Of a DNA stretch of 22,891 bases, positions 15,119 through 22,722 are shown one piece after another (positions within the stretch are counted from its first letter, which is position 1; every line of letters begins with the position of its first letter). The position numbers and the translations under genes were made by a program. The stretch is from UBA9337 sp036584565 (GTDB lineage: Bacteria > Patescibacteriota > Minisyncoccia > Moranbacterales > UBA9337): contig JAZHDF010000043.1 of NCBI GenBank assembly GCA_036584565.1, forward strand, positions 1 to 22,891, written 5' to 3'. The notes under the pieces are model-generated. The model had not been told where the DNA came from. It ran no database searches and was given only the letters and a program-made list of their open reading frames with translations.

Positions 15119-15784
15119 CTAACCGACCAATTTAAGATAGATAAGATCGGCTGTCACTAAAACTATTATACTAAAAAAATAAGAATATACCAAAGATCTG
15201 CTCCGGTAAGCGATCAAGCCCGCCATCAGAGCGGTGAAATAATAAAAAACATAATTCAAATTTCCTCTCTCCAATATATCCATAAACAAAACAAAAAATA
15301 AAAACTGACCAAAAATAGCGTAAACCCCGATTTTCTTCTCCAAATAAAACATCAAAAATCCTCGAAAGAAAAATTCATACAGCAGAACAAACAGATTAAT
15401 CGCCAGAAACTCGTATAAAAACAAATAGCCGAAATTTTTTGTCACCGCATAATCCCCCAGAAAATAAACTTCCTTAAAATCCGTATGTTTGAAAACCAGA
15501 TAAAAAAACCCTCCCGCAATCAAAAAACAAATCGGCATCAGCCAAAAACCGTCTCGCCAAGCTGAAGCTCTAAATCCGAAATTTTCTAATTTTTCTTCAA
15601 AAACAAATTTAATATACAAAAAAGGAACCACCGCTAAAAAAGTGATGCTCAAAATCACTTCTTGAAAAAGACCCGCTGTCGGAAAAAAGGAAAACAACAC
15701 CATCAATACCAAAACAACGCTAAAAGTAATCACCGTTTCGGCATTGAAAAGTTCTTTCTTTTTTGAATAATTTTTTATGTTCAT
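15119..15784 (-). CDS. CPBP (CAAX/Abi)-family membrane protein, probably catalytically dead
   Basis: A 221-residue integral membrane protein with about seven or eight hydrophobic segments. YEFFFRGFL (136-144) matches motif 1 of CPBP intramembrane metalloproteases (EExxxR), but the first Glu is Tyr. The later histidines that complete the metal site (FxxxH and HxxxN/D) are missing: the only His in the protein is H100, upstream of motif 1. It probably keeps the fold without protease activity, or it belongs to a divergent subfamily. It lies 8 bp after the 197-residue membrane-protein gene and 16 bp before the giant surface protein. That position suggests a role in assembling or anchoring the apparatus, for example as a membrane chaperone. 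Confidence 0.7.
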   Translation of the reverse strand: MNIKNYSKKKELFNAETVITFSVVLVLMVLFSFFPTAGLFQEVILSITFLAVVPFLYIKFVFEEKLENFGFRASAWRDGFWLMPICFLIAGGFFYLVFKHTDFKEVYFLGDYAVTKNFGYLFLYEFLAINLFVLLYEFFFRGFLMFYLEKKIGVYAIFGQFLFFVLFMDILERGNLNYVFYYFTALMAGLIAYRSRSLVYSYFFSIIVLVTADLIYLKLVG

Positions 15785-15792
15785 ATTTTTAT

Positions 15793-16386
15793 TTAATCTT
15801 CGTCTTCTTCGTTTCTAGTTTCTTCGATTAATCTTTTTTCTTTTTTCCTCTCCCTGAGAGTCATCCAGTAAATCAAAGCCACCGTCGCCATCTCAAAAGG
15901 GAAAAGATTAAGTCCGAACAAGAAACTTTCCACCATCGTACCGGCAATTAAAATTAAAAACTTTTTGGTCAGGTTGCGTGCCACTCTCCGCTTGGAACTT
16001 GAAACTCCGTCAAAAAGCAAAATTAAACCGATTGCCATAGATATACAAAAACCGATAACCGTCACCACTCCGGGAATAATTCCGATTGCCAAATCCAGCA
16101 AATCCTTGAATCCCGCCAGTGCCAAAGCTACTCCGTAGATTGCCACATCCATCACCTTTATCTCGGTCGGGGTAGTCAATAAATCTTTGGCCGCTTTGGC
16201 CGCCGATACCGGACTGGATATTTTTTTCAGATTATCCGAATACTTTTTAGCCCGCCCTTCTTCTTTTTTGTCTCCATAAAGATTTTTTTTCGAATCATGA
16301 CTATCGGCTTTTTCCATTCTTTCTTTGATAGCGTCTCTTCGCACTTGATTCAACCTTATTTTATTATCCAATTCAACATCCGACAT
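15793..16386 (-). CDS. Unknown membrane protein of the T4SS-like cluster
   Basis: A 197-residue protein I do not recognise. The first 60 residues are charged and helical (KIRLNQVRRDAIKERMEKAD, then a Lys-rich stretch). Hydrophobic segments follow at about 80-94, 96-126 and 142-177, separated by the basic loop SSSKRRVARNLTKK (129-142). The end is strongly charged, with RERKKEKRL followed by an acidic NEEDED. The charge pattern places both ends in the cytoplasm, with an even number of crossings. It lies between the VirB4 ATPase gene (135 bp upstream) and the CPBP-like gene (8 bp downstream). By size and topology it could be an inner-membrane platform component in the position of VirB3/VirB8-like parts, but no sequence similarity supports that. 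Confidence 0.65.
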   Translation of the reverse strand: MSDVELDNKIRLNQVRRDAIKERMEKADSHDSKKNLYGDKKEEGRAKKYSDNLKKISSPVSAAKAAKDLLTTPTEIKVMDVAIYGVALALAGFKDLLDLAIGIIPGVVTVIGFCISMAIGLILLFDGVSSSKRRVARNLTKKFLILIAGTMVESFLFGLNLFPFEMATVALIYWMTLRERKKEKRLIEETRNEEDED

Positions 16387-16521
16387 ATTTTTTATTCTTT
16401 AATTGATATTGGGTAATTCTGTTTTTTATATCAAAGCGTTAAATTCATTTCCTAAGATCGCTCACCCTTTTATATCAACCCAAATTTTCTTGCTAAATTA
16501 TTTTTTTCCGAAATTCCGAAC
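16387..16521. other. 135-bp gap within the T4SS-like cluster with repeated TTGATATAAAA
   Basis: This is the largest gap inside the minus-strand cluster. TTGATATAAAA occurs twice on the minus strand (16468-16478 and 16424-16434), 44 bp apart. It could hold a second promoter for the distal genes, but no -35/-10 pair with good spacing was found, and no terminator hairpin with a T-tract is visible. Confidence 0.35.
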
Positions 16522-18327
16522 TTAATCTTCCAACTCCTTTTTAGCCTCTTCGATTTCCAACAACTGTCTGGGATCGGAAGTAATTATCTGATCCTCGCTG
16601 TAAGAAGCCACCACCTTTATAGCCGCATGTTTATTGCCGGCAAAAAATATCCCCTCGCCCACATTGCTTTCCAATAAAAGAAATTTTTCCTGATCGGTCA
16701 AGAAAAAAGTTTCCTGCACCACATCGATCGCCGCCGTTGATTGTTTCAATAAGAACTGCGTTGAAGCGTTGGTCACAATCGGTTTTCCATAGCGAGAACC
16801 CATAAAATCATTGACGTCCTGAGTGATGGTTGTCAATCCGGTGTAATATTTTCGGCATCGCTTGGCGATTCCGAACAAAAATGAAGCGGCGTCTTCGTGT
16901 TGCATCATAATCCACGCCTCATCCACCACCACCAATCTTTTTTTCAATTGGGATCTCATTTGATTCCAGATAAACTGCAAAACCACATACATCGCTATCG
17001 GACGCAACTCATCTTCCAAATCTCTGATATTAAATATTACCAATTGGTTATCGGTATTGATATTGGTATGCTTATTCAAAAAACCGGAAAAAATCCCCTC
17101 AGTATAACGCTCCAATCTTACCGCCAAAGATTTTGCTCCGTCCATATTGCGCAAAACCTCATACAAATCGGTCATAGTTGGAAATTGGTCCGGCATCAAA
17201 ATCGATAAATTTGTCTGCTCGGTTATATCTCGAATAGCATAAGTCTCCCTGATAGCGCTATCCAAAATCGAGTTTTCTTCGGGCGTGATATTTCCCAGCA
17301 TTATCCTCAAAAGACCGACCAGATTGGCGATAGCGTTTCTCAAGATATCGGCCGTGTCTTCATCCTCGGACGCCCTCGGAAGATCAAAAGGATTGAGTTG
17401 AAATTTAGAATTTAAAGATATTTTTATAAAACTGCCCCCCACTGTTTCAGCCAAATGCTTGTATTCGTTTTCCGGGTCGATAATTATCACATTCGTTCCC
17501 AGCATCATCGAACGCAAAATCTCCAGCTTTACAGCGTAACTTTTTCCTGCCCCGGATTTGGCAAAAACCACCATATTGGCGTTTTCCATCTCAAATCGAT
17601 CAAATAAAATCAAGCTGTTATTATGACGATTGATACCGTACAAAACCCCGGTATTGGAAGAAAGCTCGGCTGAAACAAAAGGGAAAACCGTTGATAATGG
17701 TGAGGTATTAAGATTATTGGCGACATCCAATCGGTCTTCGCACAAAGGCACGGTTGAGGCCAAGCCCTGTTCCATTCTAAAGCTGGCCGGCTTGGCATAC
17801 ACCATCTGAGCTTCCAAAATCGCTTCGATACTGTGATTTATTTTATTTAAATTAGTCGGACTTTCTCCAAACATGGTGATGTATATTCCCACTCGGAAAA
17901 ACCGTTCCGTTCCTTCTTGCAATTTGGTTCTCAACTCCTCAACATTTTCCAAAGCCGACTCCAACATCGGATTTCTTACTTTTCCCGATTCCGCTTCCAA
18001 ATTTATTCGAGATTGAATTTGAGTAGTCGATTTTAATAAACCTTTTAAAATCTTATTACTGTCAACCGGATGAATAAAAATCGAGATATTGATCGGAAAA
18101 TCGACATTGATAACCGGAGAAAACCAATTCACACTCAAAAACCTCGGGAAAGCCATAATAAAAATAGTTTTGGAAAAAGTCTCGCCTATTTCCAAATAAC
18201 TGGGCGTCACCCTAAAAGCGGCCGGCGCAATCAAATCTTTTACCACCGCCAAACCTTTTCTATATTCATCCTCTTTTTTTAAAACAGGATCAAATTGATG
18301 CTCTTGCTTGCTTTTATTTAAAAACAT
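16522..18327 (-). CDS. VirB4/TraC-family T4SS ATPase, ATPase-bearing part
   Basis: A 601-residue protein forming the C-terminal part of a VirB4-type motor, the cytoplasmic ATPase that energises assembly and substrate movement in type IV secretion. The N-terminal portion (1-230) continues the VirB4 N-domain, with INISIFIHPVD and TTQIQSRINLE. The Walker A is AKSGAGKS (256-263), in which Ala replaces the usual first Gly. IIIDPENEY (281-289) and LNPFDLP (311-317) follow. Walker B is RLVVVDEAW (464-472), followed by the sensor-like Gln in TTITQDVNDF. These are typical VirB4/TraC features. It lies 33 bp after the separate gene for the first domain; together they make 829 residues, the size of one normal VirB4. 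A complete ATP site predicts activity. Confidence 0.92.
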   Translation of the reverse strand: MFLNKSKQEHQFDPVLKKEDEYRKGLAVVKDLIAPAAFRVTPSYLEIGETFSKTIFIMAFPRFLSVNWFSPVINVDFPINISIFIHPVDSNKILKGLLKSTTQIQSRINLEAESGKVRNPMLESALENVEELRTKLQEGTERFFRVGIYITMFGESPTNLNKINHSIEAILEAQMVYAKPASFRMEQGLASTVPLCEDRLDVANNLNTSPLSTVFPFVSAELSSNTGVLYGINRHNNSLILFDRFEMENANMVVFAKSGAGKSYAVKLEILRSMMLGTNVIIIDPENEYKHLAETVGGSFIKISLNSKFQLNPFDLPRASEDEDTADILRNAIANLVGLLRIMLGNITPEENSILDSAIRETYAIRDITEQTNLSILMPDQFPTMTDLYEVLRNMDGAKSLAVRLERYTEGIFSGFLNKHTNINTDNQLVIFNIRDLEDELRPIAMYVVLQFIWNQMRSQLKKRLVVVDEAWIMMQHEDAASFLFGIAKRCRKYYTGLTTITQDVNDFMGSRYGKPIVTNASTQFLLKQSTAAIDVVQETFFLTDQEKFLLLESNVGEGIFFAGNKHAAIKVVASYSEDQIITSDPRQLLEIEEAKKELED

Positions 18328-18360
18328 AAGTTAGTTTAATTTTTTATTTTTTATAAAATT

Positions 18361-19047
18361 CTACTCCACCTCCAACATATCCAAATCTTTGATGGTCGTA
18401 CTGGTATAAACGGAAGGATTATAAGAAGAATAAAGTAGCTCTATCAATTCCTCGGTTTTTAAGACCGTCGACCTGACACCTAAAGCCCCTAGTCCGGAAG
18501 CCACCTGATCAACTCTTTGCCAAAGTTGATTTTTGTGGGTTTCAAAAACTTCGATTGTTTCCAAAATTTGATCCTTGGGATTGAAAAGGTTCATCACCGA
18601 ATCCAGAAATCCTTTTTCCAAGTTTTCTATCGGATAAAAAGGCACCACCAAATAAAATTGCTTGGTCATTATCTGAGAAACTTCCGTTAAACTTTTTATA
18701 AAATTTGAGTATTCGGTTATCTGCATCCGCATCAATTCATTGGTTTGCATTCTTCTCTTTTTATCTAATAAGCTTAAGTAAGGCTCTATATCGAGTTTTT
18801 TGGAGCTAATCATAATCTGCACCGGAAAATCCAGAGAGTTCAAAAAATTTTGATATCCTCCGATTATCGCCTCCTGCTCGTCCGACGATTTAAGGTCAAA
18901 ATTAATCGAAGAAACCAAAAGCACCGCTCGCAAGGATCGATTTTTCAAAACTATTATATCATTTTTTATTTCTTCGACATCGATATATTTCTGCGCGCTC
19001 ATTCCGGCATTGTCTTTGTTTTGTTTTTTAGTGTGCATCAATTCCAT
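18361..19047 (-). CDS. VirB4/TraC N-terminal domain encoded as a separate gene
   Basis: A 228-residue soluble protein matching the extreme N-terminal region of TraC/VirB4-like proteins: KYIDVEEIKNDIIVLKNRSL, RAVLLVSSINFDLKSSDEQE, FLNSLDFPVQIMISSKKLDI, MTKQFYLVVPFYP, and a terminal LIELLYSSYNPS. It has no nucleotide-binding motif. In Gram-positive-type and CPR systems this region lies just upstream of the ATPase domain and contacts PrgI/VirB3-type membrane proteins. It ends at its own TAG and is followed by a 33-nt A/T-rich spacer before the ATPase gene. The split is therefore a real gene boundary rather than a single-base frameshift. It lies 3 bp after prgI, so the two are tightly co-translated. 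Confidence 0.85.
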   Translation of the reverse strand: MELMHTKKQNKDNAGMSAQKYIDVEEIKNDIIVLKNRSLRAVLLVSSINFDLKSSDEQEAIIGGYQNFLNSLDFPVQIMISSKKLDIEPYLSLLDKKRRMQTNELMRMQITEYSNFIKSLTEVSQIMTKQFYLVVPFYPIENLEKGFLDSVMNLFNPKDQILETIEVFETHKNQLWQRVDQVASGLGALGVRSTVLKTEELIELLYSSYNPSVYTSTTIKDLDMLEVE

Positions 19048-19050
19048 AAT

Positions 19051-19482
19051 TTATTCTTTTTTGTTTAAATCGCTTAATATATCCGACTGACTATCCAGTA
19101 TCTTGGACAAATCGTATATTTCTTTTTGATGAATATCTTTCTTGGTTCCAACCGCTTCCGCTTCTTTTTTCTTGAGGTTTTTTCGATAATCCGGCATTTC
19201 TCCCCCTCTTCTCCAAATATATATCTTGGGCCTGACAAAAAAAATAAACATCGAGCCGATAAATTTTATCAACGGCTGTCCGTAGGGACGATAAAAAGCC
19301 AGAGCGAGAAAAATTCCGGCTACCGGAATAGCGGCCATAATGAAATTAGCTTTACTCTCAATCATCATCCACATCAAAAACAGAACTGCCCCCATAGCAA
19401 AAATCCACAACAACTGTTTGGCAGTGAGCGGACCGACAATCCGATCCTCGATATCGATAAATTGAGGGACATTATAATGCAT
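19051..19482 (-). CDS. prgI: PrgI-family T4SS inner-membrane protein
   Basis: A 143-residue small membrane protein. YNVPQFIDIEDRIVGPLTAKQLLWIFAMG (3-31), two adjacent transmembrane helices (about 24-42 and 46-64), YRPYGQPLIKFIGSMFIFFVRPKIYIWRR and a cytoplasmic tail match the PrgI family (PF12666-type). PrgI is the VirB3-like partner of the VirB4 motor in Gram-positive-type secretion systems. The basic, charged C-terminus (about 95-143) is longer than the family core. It starts ATGCAT, and a perfect TATAAT lies just upstream, so the mRNA leader may be very short. It is immediately followed by the two VirB4 genes, the standard order. Confidence 0.9.
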   Translation of the reverse strand: MHYNVPQFIDIEDRIVGPLTAKQLLWIFAMGAVLFLMWMMIESKANFIMAAIPVAGIFLALAFYRPYGQPLIKFIGSMFIFFVRPKIYIWRRGGEMPDYRKNLKKKEAEAVGTKKDIHQKEIYDLSKILDSQSDILSDLNKKE

Positions 19483-19499
19483 TGCTTTTAGTAAAATAG

Positions 19500-19526
19500 A
19501 TTATAAGGACACGCCATAATAATCAA
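19500..19526 (-). promoter_or_regulatory. Candidate promoter of prgI-virB4
   Basis: A perfect TATAAT on the minus strand (19505-19500) is preceded by TTGATT (19526-19521), with a short 15-bp spacer. Transcription from it would start about 10 nt before the prgI ATG (near-leaderless). It lies in the 102-bp gap that separates the 409-residue gene from prgI. Confidence 0.35.
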
Positions 19527-19584
19527 TAATAATTTCTATTTATTTTTTTATATCTTCCAATTTGTTTATCTCCTTATTGGAACC

Positions 19585-20814
19585 CTATTCCAGAGGATTG
19601 ATTCTGCCGAAAAAATCACTCTTGGGATTTATGGCCGTTCTCTGAGTGGGTTCTTTTCTGAGATTGGGTATCATTTCCTCCTCTTTTTCTTTTTCCACCG
19701 GAAGTTTTTGGGTCGAAGAAAATTTCAAATTATTTACCCCTTCAAGATCATTCTCTTCTTTTTTTGAGGTCTCTTCTTTTTTAATTGACCGCAAAAAACT
19801 CCAACCGCTTTTTTTGACCTGCGGAGCTTCTCCGAAGTGCGCGCTCCCGAGATTCCAGTTGTTTCCGTGGACATGCTTAATAGTCGTTTTTTTATTCAAA
19901 TCCTCTTCGTTTTTATCTGCCTCTATTTCTCCAAATGCAGCGTGTCTCTCCTTATTTTCTTGGGGCAGTTCCTTCTTTTTTACATCGAAAAAATTTTTAG
20001 AACTTATTTCTCTTATCGGATTCCCGATTGTGCCGATATTTCCCTGAGGAGAAGTTGCTATAATCTCTCTTTGCGCGATTGTTCTTTCCGGAATCGATTC
20101 AAAAACTATTTCTTTTTTTTGAACATCTATCCCGACCGGCGTCCCTTCTTCTAAAGATTTTATCACTTGGGACAAATTTTGTCTTTCGGAGGGGCTTAAT
20201 TTTTTGGTATTTTTGCTGTGATACAAATAACTGCTTCTTTTCATTATATCTTTATTTCCCGCTCCGACCAAATTATAATAATCCTCTATCCAGTTATTCA
20301 GATTAGGGGAAATCATCTGCTCTTCCGATTCTATCGGCTGGGTTGTTATTTTTTGATTTCTTAATTCGGGAAAAGCTCTTAGGGCTTTTTCGATCGGCAT
20401 TTTTTCGGTTTTGACCGCTTCGGATCGCTTGACATCCCTACTAATTATTCTGTCTTTGACATAACGAGCGATGTTTTCCGCTTCTTCTTTGGATATTTTT
20501 GATTCTCTTTCGATTATTGCCGCAAAATCTTCGAGCTTTGCCTCTCCGAAATAATAACTGCGAATCACTCTGGCAATCGGCGCCATTTGCAATAATTCAA
20601 GATTATAATGCGCCCCGATAGCCTTTATCTTATCGGCAGTTTCATAAGATACCAGTTTGTTCTTAATAGCTTCGGGTAATTTTAAAAACCGCTCTTGTCT
20701 TTCCATCACTTGTTCCATAGTTTCATCATCCGGATTTTCCGTTACAAAAACAGCTTGCGGAATGGTACACCTTCTTATCTGGACATCTTCTTTTAAATCT
20801 GCAAATTTTATCAT
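19585..20814 (-). CDS. Unknown soluble protein of the T4SS-like cluster
   Basis: A 409-residue protein with no membrane segment or signal peptide. The first half is an ordered helical domain with KLPEAIKNKLVSYETADKI (about 45-63), a run through SYYFGEAKLEDFAAIIERES and a helix ending AENIARYVKDRI. A second small unit (about 195-245) contains SSYLYHSKNTKKLSPSERQN and GTPVGIDVQKKEIVFESIPE. The rest (about 250-409) is charged, Glu/Lys/Ser-rich and likely disordered, with KKSGWSFLRSIKKEE as a short motif. The first and second units look like conserved modules of CPR secretion loci, but I cannot name a family. It lies 9 bp after the VirB6-like gene and before prgI. A cytoplasmic adaptor or substrate-recognition role would fit, with no direct evidence. 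Confidence 0.7.
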   Translation of the reverse strand: MIKFADLKEDVQIRRCTIPQAVFVTENPDDETMEQVMERQERFLKLPEAIKNKLVSYETADKIKAIGAHYNLELLQMAPIARVIRSYYFGEAKLEDFAAIIERESKISKEEAENIARYVKDRIISRDVKRSEAVKTEKMPIEKALRAFPELRNQKITTQPIESEEQMISPNLNNWIEDYYNLVGAGNKDIMKRSSYLYHSKNTKKLSPSERQNLSQVIKSLEEGTPVGIDVQKKEIVFESIPERTIAQREIIATSPQGNIGTIGNPIREISSKNFFDVKKKELPQENKERHAAFGEIEADKNEEDLNKKTTIKHVHGNNWNLGSAHFGEAPQVKKSGWSFLRSIKKEETSKKEENDLEGVNNLKFSSTQKLPVEKEKEEEMIPNLRKEPTQRTAINPKSDFFGRINPLE

Positions 20815-20823
20815 TTTTTTAAA

Positions 20824-22689
20824 TTAAATAACCCCATTGGCATGCAAAACAGCATTTTGGTTCTTGCTCAAATTTTTTACAACTTCATCCTTTGCTAGAT
20901 TATCCAAGCCACGAAAAGCATCATGCAAGGCATCTTGTATAGCTGCCCCCTCTACCTGATCCAATCTACTTGAAGAAGGAGATATTTTTTTTGCCACATC
21001 AGAATATATTTTTTCAAAATCCTGTTTTGCAAAATCTGTATAATTTAATTTTGTAAGCCTACTTTTTATATCATCTTCTAAAATTTTCTCCACCGCCTTA
21101 TCTCTTGATAATCCAGAGGCTGCCATCATATTTGTTATCTTCTTTTCATCTTGAGAATTTTTTCTTGCATCAATACTTGCTACAATATCAATTCTAGTTT
21201 CTTTGTTAGCTCCCTTGTACTTACCTGTAAGATCGGCATTTCGCTTATCATCCTTGGAATTTTTTATAGCCTCCTCAAAAATTTCCTGTTTTAATGACTT
21301 CCTGTTTAACAATTCATCTGCAGCTGCAATATTTCCGGTTTTTGCTTTTTCCTCCAAATCTTCATTGCTAAAATTCTTCATTTTCTTAGCGTCTTCCTCA
21401 TATCTCTTTCTCTCTAGATCGCTCATCGCAGACTTAGATCCAATCTTGTTTGCAAGCCAAGCTTCTCTATTTTCCCTGGATTTATCAAAACTACCCTTAA
21501 TATCAGCATATCTTGTTTTAAAAGCACCGGGAATTCCTGTTGATTTAATTCCTCCCCAAGCCAATGTTTGACCGTATCCCTTTATTTTATTGCCTGTTTT
21601 CTTGGCTATACCCATAGCCATCTCAGACCCCCTTCCTCCGAATTTTTGGGAAGCAATCAATCCCATCCAAAGAAAAATTATCGGGACGATAAACTTAAAA
21701 TAACTAAGCGATGAGGAAGCATTATCTCCAATTGGAAGATTTCTATCAAAAATTAATATAGCTAAATATAAGAAAAAAGTCATAACTGGACCAAGAAACG
21801 CGTACTTAAATAAAGCACTCCACCAATCATTCGCCACACTCTTAGTATCCGGAAAAAAAGCAAACACAAATCCCGCTGGGGATACAATCAATAAAATAAC
21901 AAATGCAAGAATCCTTATCAATAAAATTAATCCGATCGCAAGCAATGTTATAAGAACCAAAAAATTAAGGATTACACCCATAAAAATGGTTGACATGTCG
22001 CTACTTATACCGTAAGAATTTTTTAAAGCTTCTCCAAAATTAGTAACATCCACTAACTTGACGGATTTACTAAGTCCTGAACTAAAAGTAGTCTCTATTA
22101 AAAAATACATTGCTGAATTGGAAAAATCTATTACAAAAAGCGTAATCGGAAAACTAAAATTAACCAAAAGCGCCATTACAATAAGCATTATGATAACTTT
22201 CCTGAGATGATATTTCTCTACCTGAAAAATAGTCGCAAAAGCCGAAAATAGCAAAAGCATCATAAAAAACATATTGAGTAAATCTCTAACAATAACCCAA
22301 CCCTTATAAATTGCTTCCAAATTTAAAAAATTACTCACAAAACCTTGGTTTAAAACCGCATCCAATATTGGACCGGCAACATGGATAATAAGATATGCCA
22401 AAATATCGCCTACTCCATTTAGCGCTATCTTAAATGGTTTTGCAGCTACAGCAAGCGCTAAGTCTTTAGCAACCTCCTCAACACCACCATTTTGCTCAGC
22501 TTCTAGCATCATTTCTCCGCCTTCACTTTCAGGGGTAGAGAAATAATACCAAGGAAGCTTAGTTTGACCGTCAGCTCCTAAACAAAAATTCACGCCCATA
22601 ATAATCATCCCAAAAACCAAAAACAACCCCAACTTACCCAAGGTCTTTTTGGATGACTTTTTAAATATGTTTTTTATTTTTTGTTTCAT
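20824..22689 (-). CDS. VirB6/TrbL-like polytopic membrane protein with long charged tail
   Basis: About 621 residues from ATG 22689. An in-frame TTG two codons upstream is possible but less likely. There is an N-terminal signal-like helix (about 18-38), then roughly six or seven membrane segments between 95 and 350. The segment LIVSPAGFVFAFFPDTKSVANDWWSALFKYAFLGPVMTFFLYLAI matches the VirB6/TrbL core in style (SP-x-G/A...P...W...L...Y). VirB6 proteins form the inner-membrane channel for substrates in type IV secretion. The last 250 residues are soluble, highly charged and helical (for example RKRYEEDAKKMKNFSNEDL), which is longer than in minimal VirB6. It sits upstream of the 409-residue gene (9 bp) and of prgI-virB4. 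Synonymous codon choice looks somewhat different from the virB4 genes. Confidence 0.8.
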   Translation of the reverse strand: MKQKIKNIFKKSSKKTLGKLGLFLVFGMIIMGVNFCLGADGQTKLPWYYFSTPESEGGEMMLEAEQNGGVEEVAKDLALAVAAKPFKIALNGVGDILAYLIIHVAGPILDAVLNQGFVSNFLNLEAIYKGWVIVRDLLNMFFMMLLLFSAFATIFQVEKYHLRKVIIMLIVMALLVNFSFPITLFVIDFSNSAMYFLIETTFSSGLSKSVKLVDVTNFGEALKNSYGISSDMSTIFMGVILNFLVLITLLAIGLILLIRILAFVILLIVSPAGFVFAFFPDTKSVANDWWSALFKYAFLGPVMTFFLYLAILIFDRNLPIGDNASSSLSYFKFIVPIIFLWMGLIASQKFGGRGSEMAMGIAKKTGNKIKGYGQTLAWGGIKSTGIPGAFKTRYADIKGSFDKSRENREAWLANKIGSKSAMSDLERKRYEEDAKKMKNFSNEDLEEKAKTGNIAAADELLNRKSLKQEIFEEAIKNSKDDKRNADLTGKYKGANKETRIDIVASIDARKNSQDEKKITNMMAASGLSRDKAVEKILEDDIKSRLTKLNYTDFAKQDFEKIYSDVAKKISPSSSRLDQVEGAAIQDALHDAFRGLDNLAKDEVVKNLSKNQNAVLHANGVI

Positions 22690-22722
22690 TAACAAAATAA
22701 TAAACTGTTCATTTTTTGTTTT

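Noticed and set aside
18328..18360. Possible frameshift or sequencing error splitting VirB4
   Set aside because: The gap is a 33-nt A/T-rich spacer with a stop on one side and a separate ATG on the other, so a one- or two-base error would not join the reading frames.
22690..22695. TTG start for the VirB6-like protein two codons upstream
   Set aside because: An ATG follows two codons later at 22689 and no ribosome-binding site favours the TTG, so ATG is the simpler choice.
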